Shown here: one piece after another, positions 61,978 through 64,000 of the stretch
Layout: each line of letters begins with the position of its first letter
Position numbering within the stretch: the stretch's first letter is position 1
NCBI RefSeq assembly: GCF_025263685.1
Contig: NZ_CP092109.1
Location: 2,109,001 to 2,173,000 of the forward strand
Reading direction: 5' to 3'
Source of the DNA: Geoalkalibacter halelectricus
GTDB lineage: Bacteria; Desulfobacterota; Desulfuromonadia; Desulfuromonadales; Geoalkalibacteraceae
Length of the DNA stretch: 64,000 nucleotides
Notes under the pieces: model-generated
Told to the model about the DNA's origin: nothing
Databases searched by the model: none
What the model saw: the letters and a program-made list of their open reading frames with translations, nothing else
Position numbers and translations under genes: made by a program

Positions 61978-62913
61978 CTATAGCTCCAATAGTCCAGCAT
62001 CCTTAAGTTCATAATAATATTGCTCAAGGGCTCGCCACGCATCACTGCAAAATACCGATTTTCCGTGCTTTGCAAGAGAGACTGTCTTTCTCAATGTGAT
62101 GTCACTGCCTTTAATGGTCTCCCCGCCAAGGGTTTCAATAGTAAACCCCTCGTCCCCATCTTCAAGCATCTGGTTCGCAAGAGATTCGATGCTCTGACGA
62201 CCAAGGACGCACCCCTTCCGTCTGCTGTCATATTTTAGGATTATCTGTGCACTGAGGTTTTCAGCTTGTTCGAGTTGCTCGACATCCTGGTCTTCGAAAA
62301 CCAGAGCCTTGATCTCGTCCATCAACTTGCCACCGATTCTTTTCCTGACGGTTGTCCTCTCAATATGATCCAAGGTTGCGTCAAATAATGTCGCATTCAG
62401 ATTGATCGACCGGACGCCTTGGCTCTGGATAAGGCGAACCTTGTCAATATCGGCCCTTTTGCATAGGCTGAACTTGGAAGCGTTGGTATCGATTTTTGCT
62501 GAATCTATGATGTCGTTCATGTACCGCTCGGCCTTTTTTTCGTGGAGATTAGATGAACATAAAAGGACGTGGTTGCCGGAGACCAGTGCCATAATGTCTC
62601 CATCCATGAACTCACACTGATCCGGAGGAGGAATTGTAGTAATCTCAGCTGGATCTGTACCACTTGCAACGGGAACAACTGAGGCGTGCTCGCCCGGCGT
62701 GTATGCTGCTATGTGCAGCAGAACACCTAGTGCATCTTGGATTTGGTGTCTCCTGCATTCAAGTACAGGATGCCCCGGAAGCACCACGCGACGCTGGGCG
62801 ATTTCAGGCAGCTTGGTGTGGGCTTCAGCAAGATAATGCTCGAGGGTATTTGAAACCGGCACAAAATACTCTGCCTTGCGGTAACTTAGGGTTTTTTTCT
62901 TTTCGTCTGACAC
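61978..62913 (-). CDS. Uncharacterised 311-residue soluble protein of a candidate defence pair
   Basis: A 311-residue soluble protein starting at GTG with AAAGGAGGGG four bases upstream. No transmembrane segment or known motif is recognised. Visible blocks are an N-terminal mixed alpha/beta region (RRVVLPGHPVLECRRHQIQDALGVLLHIAAY), DGDIMALVSGNHVLLCSSNLHEKKAERYMNDII, a charged helical middle (VRSINLNATLFDATLDHIERTTVRK), and a C-terminal helical region (WRALEQYYYELKDAGLLEL). The size and coupling to a small membrane protein recall KwaB of the Kiwa system (about 315 residues) or other soluble-plus-membrane defence pairs, but the gene order is reversed relative to the described kwaA-kwaB, and no residue match is claimed. 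GC is low. Confidence 0.65.
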   Translation of the reverse strand: MSDEKKKTLSYRKAEYFVPVSNTLEHYLAEAHTKLPEIAQRRVVLPGHPVLECRRHQIQDALGVLLHIAAYTPGEHASVVPVASGTDPAEITTIPPPDQCEFMDGDIMALVSGNHVLLCSSNLHEKKAERYMNDIIDSAKIDTNASKFSLCKRADIDKVRLIQSQGVRSINLNATLFDATLDHIERTTVRKRIGGKLMDEIKALVFEDQDVEQLEQAENLSAQIILKYDSRRKGCVLGRQSIESLANQMLEDGDEGFTIETLGGETIKGSDITLRKTVSLAKHGKSVFCSDAWRALEQYYYELKDAGLLEL

Positions 62914-63007
62914 GATGCCCCTCCTTTGATGAGTTTACGAAATAACTGCGCCATGAATTACAAAAAACTTTCGTTTCTGCTTCATTTGAATGCGGGCAGT
63001 GCAAAGA

Positions 63008-64000
63008 TCAGGGATCGAACCGCAACCTTGCCACTTCGAACCCTCCGTTCTCGTAGAGTTGCCCATTTTCCTCCCGGAACATGACGAAGGACTTTTTGCC
63101 GGGATTGTAACCAACCATGAAGGCTGTGGCGTATTCCCGATGACGGGCCGATGCTTTGGCGCGGTCGTAATGTTGGATCTGTGGACCCTTGACCTCCACC
63201 AGCGCTAAGCCGTAACCGATTCGCCGGTCCTTCACGGCAACGATAAAGTCCGGGAAAAAGCCGCGCCCGTGGGACCATCCATAAAGCCCGACGGACGTCG
63301 ACTGCTGGCTCGGATTGCGGTGCCACCAGAGAACGTCCTCATCAATGTCCAGCAGTTCGGCAAAGCGGCGCTCGTCCGGGTTCAGGTCAGCGGGAAACAC
63401 CCCGTAGAGGTTACGTTTGGCCGGAGAGAGCCGCAGGTCAGACCGGACTTCCTCGGGCAGGGCCACTTCTTCGACCACAAGCTGAGCGGCCCGGCACTTG
63501 CGCACGGCCTCGACGATCAGCTTCGGGTTGCGCACTAGGATCAGGTCGAGCTGCTGCAACAACTGCTCGTCATCCTCGGGGGGATCGTAGCCGCCGTTCT
63601 CCAGGGCCTTGCGGAAACGGTCACGAAGCAGGCGGGGGAAAGAAAAACGGTCCACGTCGAATTGGAACACCAACTGCTTGGCCTTGGCAGCAATGGCTTC
63701 GGGCGAGAGAGATGCCCATTTCTCTTCATCGACAATGTCGCTGACCGCAAAGATTTCCTGGGTTCGCTGCACCACTTTGGCCCGCACCCGATCCTTGTCT
63801 CCCATCACCGTCATGAAGTCGATTTGTGCCGCAACCTGCTCCTCATAGTCGTCCGGCTGGGGCGGCATCCGCTCGGTCAGCAGGATCGCCGGTCCATCGG
63901 GCCGCCGCCGGTAGGTGTACTCGGTGCGAGCATCGTTGGCCAGAACGGATGTCAACAGGGAGTCCGTGGTCGGCTCGGGGGAAGCAAACGGGTTGTCCAG
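63008..64000 (-). CDS. Helicase-associated PD-(D/E)XK nuclease, C-terminal part (gene runs off the window)
   Basis: An open frame of about 330 residues, continuous to the right edge without a credible start, so the gene begins outside the window. The C-terminal region has the nuclease core GFFPDFIVAVKD then LALVEVKG (Asp, Glu-x-Lys), preceded by LNPDERRFAELLD and WWHRNPSQQ, as in the C-termini of type III-like restriction or DEAD/DEAH-box helicase-nuclease proteins. The helicase motifs would lie in the unseen part. It is on the same strand as the two-gene pair and 94 bp upstream of it, so it may belong to the same defence locus. Confidence 0.75.
   Translation of the reverse strand: MDNPFASPEPTTDSLLTSVLANDARTEYTYRRRPDGPAILLTERMPPQPDDYEEQVAAQIDFMTVMGDKDRVRAKVVQRTQEIFAVSDIVDEEKWASLSPEAIAAKAKQLVFQFDVDRFSFPRLLRDRFRKALENGGYDPPEDDEQLLQQLDLILVRNPKLIVEAVRKCRAAQLVVEEVALPEEVRSDLRLSPAKRNLYGVFPADLNPDERRFAELLDIDEDVLWWHRNPSQQSTSVGLYGWSHGRGFFPDFIVAVKDRRIGYGLALVEVKGPQIQHYDRAKASARHREYATAFMVGYNPGKKSFVMFREENGQLYENGGFEVARLRFDP

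Noticed and set aside
61504-62913. Naming the pair kwaA/kwaB outright
   Set aside because: Only size, membrane topology and context agree; gene order is reversed and no diagnostic residues could be recalled, so gene symbols were withheld.
63008-63030. tRNA-like GATCGAACC motif
   Set aside because: It lies inside the coding end of the nuclease gene and no cloverleaf can be built around it. No tRNA or rRNA gene was found in any gap.

Overview
The window is high-GC bacterial chromosome with densely packed genes, short spacers and many 4-bp ATGA overlaps. Several features together point to a Desulfuromonadia / Geobacter-like deltaproteobacterium (Geobacter, Desulfuromonas, Geoalkalibacter type): ResB/CcsB (system II) cytochrome c maturation, a complete early tetrapyrrole operon with a fused cobA-hemD gene, many sigma-54 activators and sensor kinases, and a sigma-28 flagellar operon. 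This placement is inferred from gene content; no rRNA or tRNA gene is visible to confirm it.

Layout. 0.2-9.2 kb: a DUF3024 protein, a three-gene RND efflux operon (an outer-membrane protein with an extra periplasmic-binding-like domain, a lipoprotein adaptor, the pump), a lipoprotein alpha/beta hydrolase and a small zinc-ribbon membrane protein. 9.2-14.1 kb: housekeeping genes (miaA, pcnB-like, an esterase, folA, a Cys-rich miniprotein) and an acetate-permease-like protein. 14.1-19.4 kb: a same-strand group of malonyl-CoA decarboxylase, sensor kinase, sigma-54 response regulator and the permease; a -24/-12-like promoter and an upstream inverted repeat precede the permease. 19.7-25.4 kb: resB-ccsB, a GapN-like aldehyde dehydrogenase and a glycosyltransferase. 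25.6-29.1 kb: dapF, a HAD nucleotidase, dtd, a YjgA/DarP protein, a DUF4124 protein and thioredoxin. 29.4-36.6 kb: one long operon (SIS protein, siroheme dehydrogenase, CcsB/HemX paralogue, hemA, hemC, cobA-hemD, hemB) that runs from 5-aminolevulinate precursors to uroporphyrinogen III and siroheme. 36.6-49.2 kb: DUF2270, M16 peptidase, LapA, HIT, a GAF/sigma-54 regulator, a receiver-PAS-GGDEF-EAL protein, a hybrid kinase, a Na/Pi transporter and an Slp lipoprotein. 49.3-52.3 kb: fliD-fliS-fliT-like-pilZ behind a clear sigma-28 promoter. 52.4-58.5 kb: a polysaccharide export group (Wzi, a long SLBB protein, a four-helix-bundle protein, Wzz).

From about 58.5 kb to the right edge the sequence becomes an accessory region: lower GC, degraded dispersed repeats, IS-end-like direct repeats, a HEPN/MNT toxin-antitoxin pair, a RadC-like gene cut off exactly at a palindromic element end, a coupled DUF1232/unknown cassette, a two-gene operon encoding a 311-residue soluble protein and a four-helix membrane protein, and the C-terminal end of a helicase/PD-(D/E)XK nuclease. 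The soluble-plus-membrane pair, next to a restriction-type nuclease and with its own ribosome-binding site and terminator, is the best candidate here for an unrecognised anti-phage system. Its family could not be settled by reading.

Dispersed elements are also notable: a repeat with three copies (1-70, about 12,962-12,985, 25,490-25,550), a hairpin-forming repeat (two tandem copies at 39.4-39.7 kb and one at 11.55 kb) and a nested inverted repeat between trx and the haem operon. Two genes, folA and the lipoprotein hydrolase at 7.5 kb, look leaderless.
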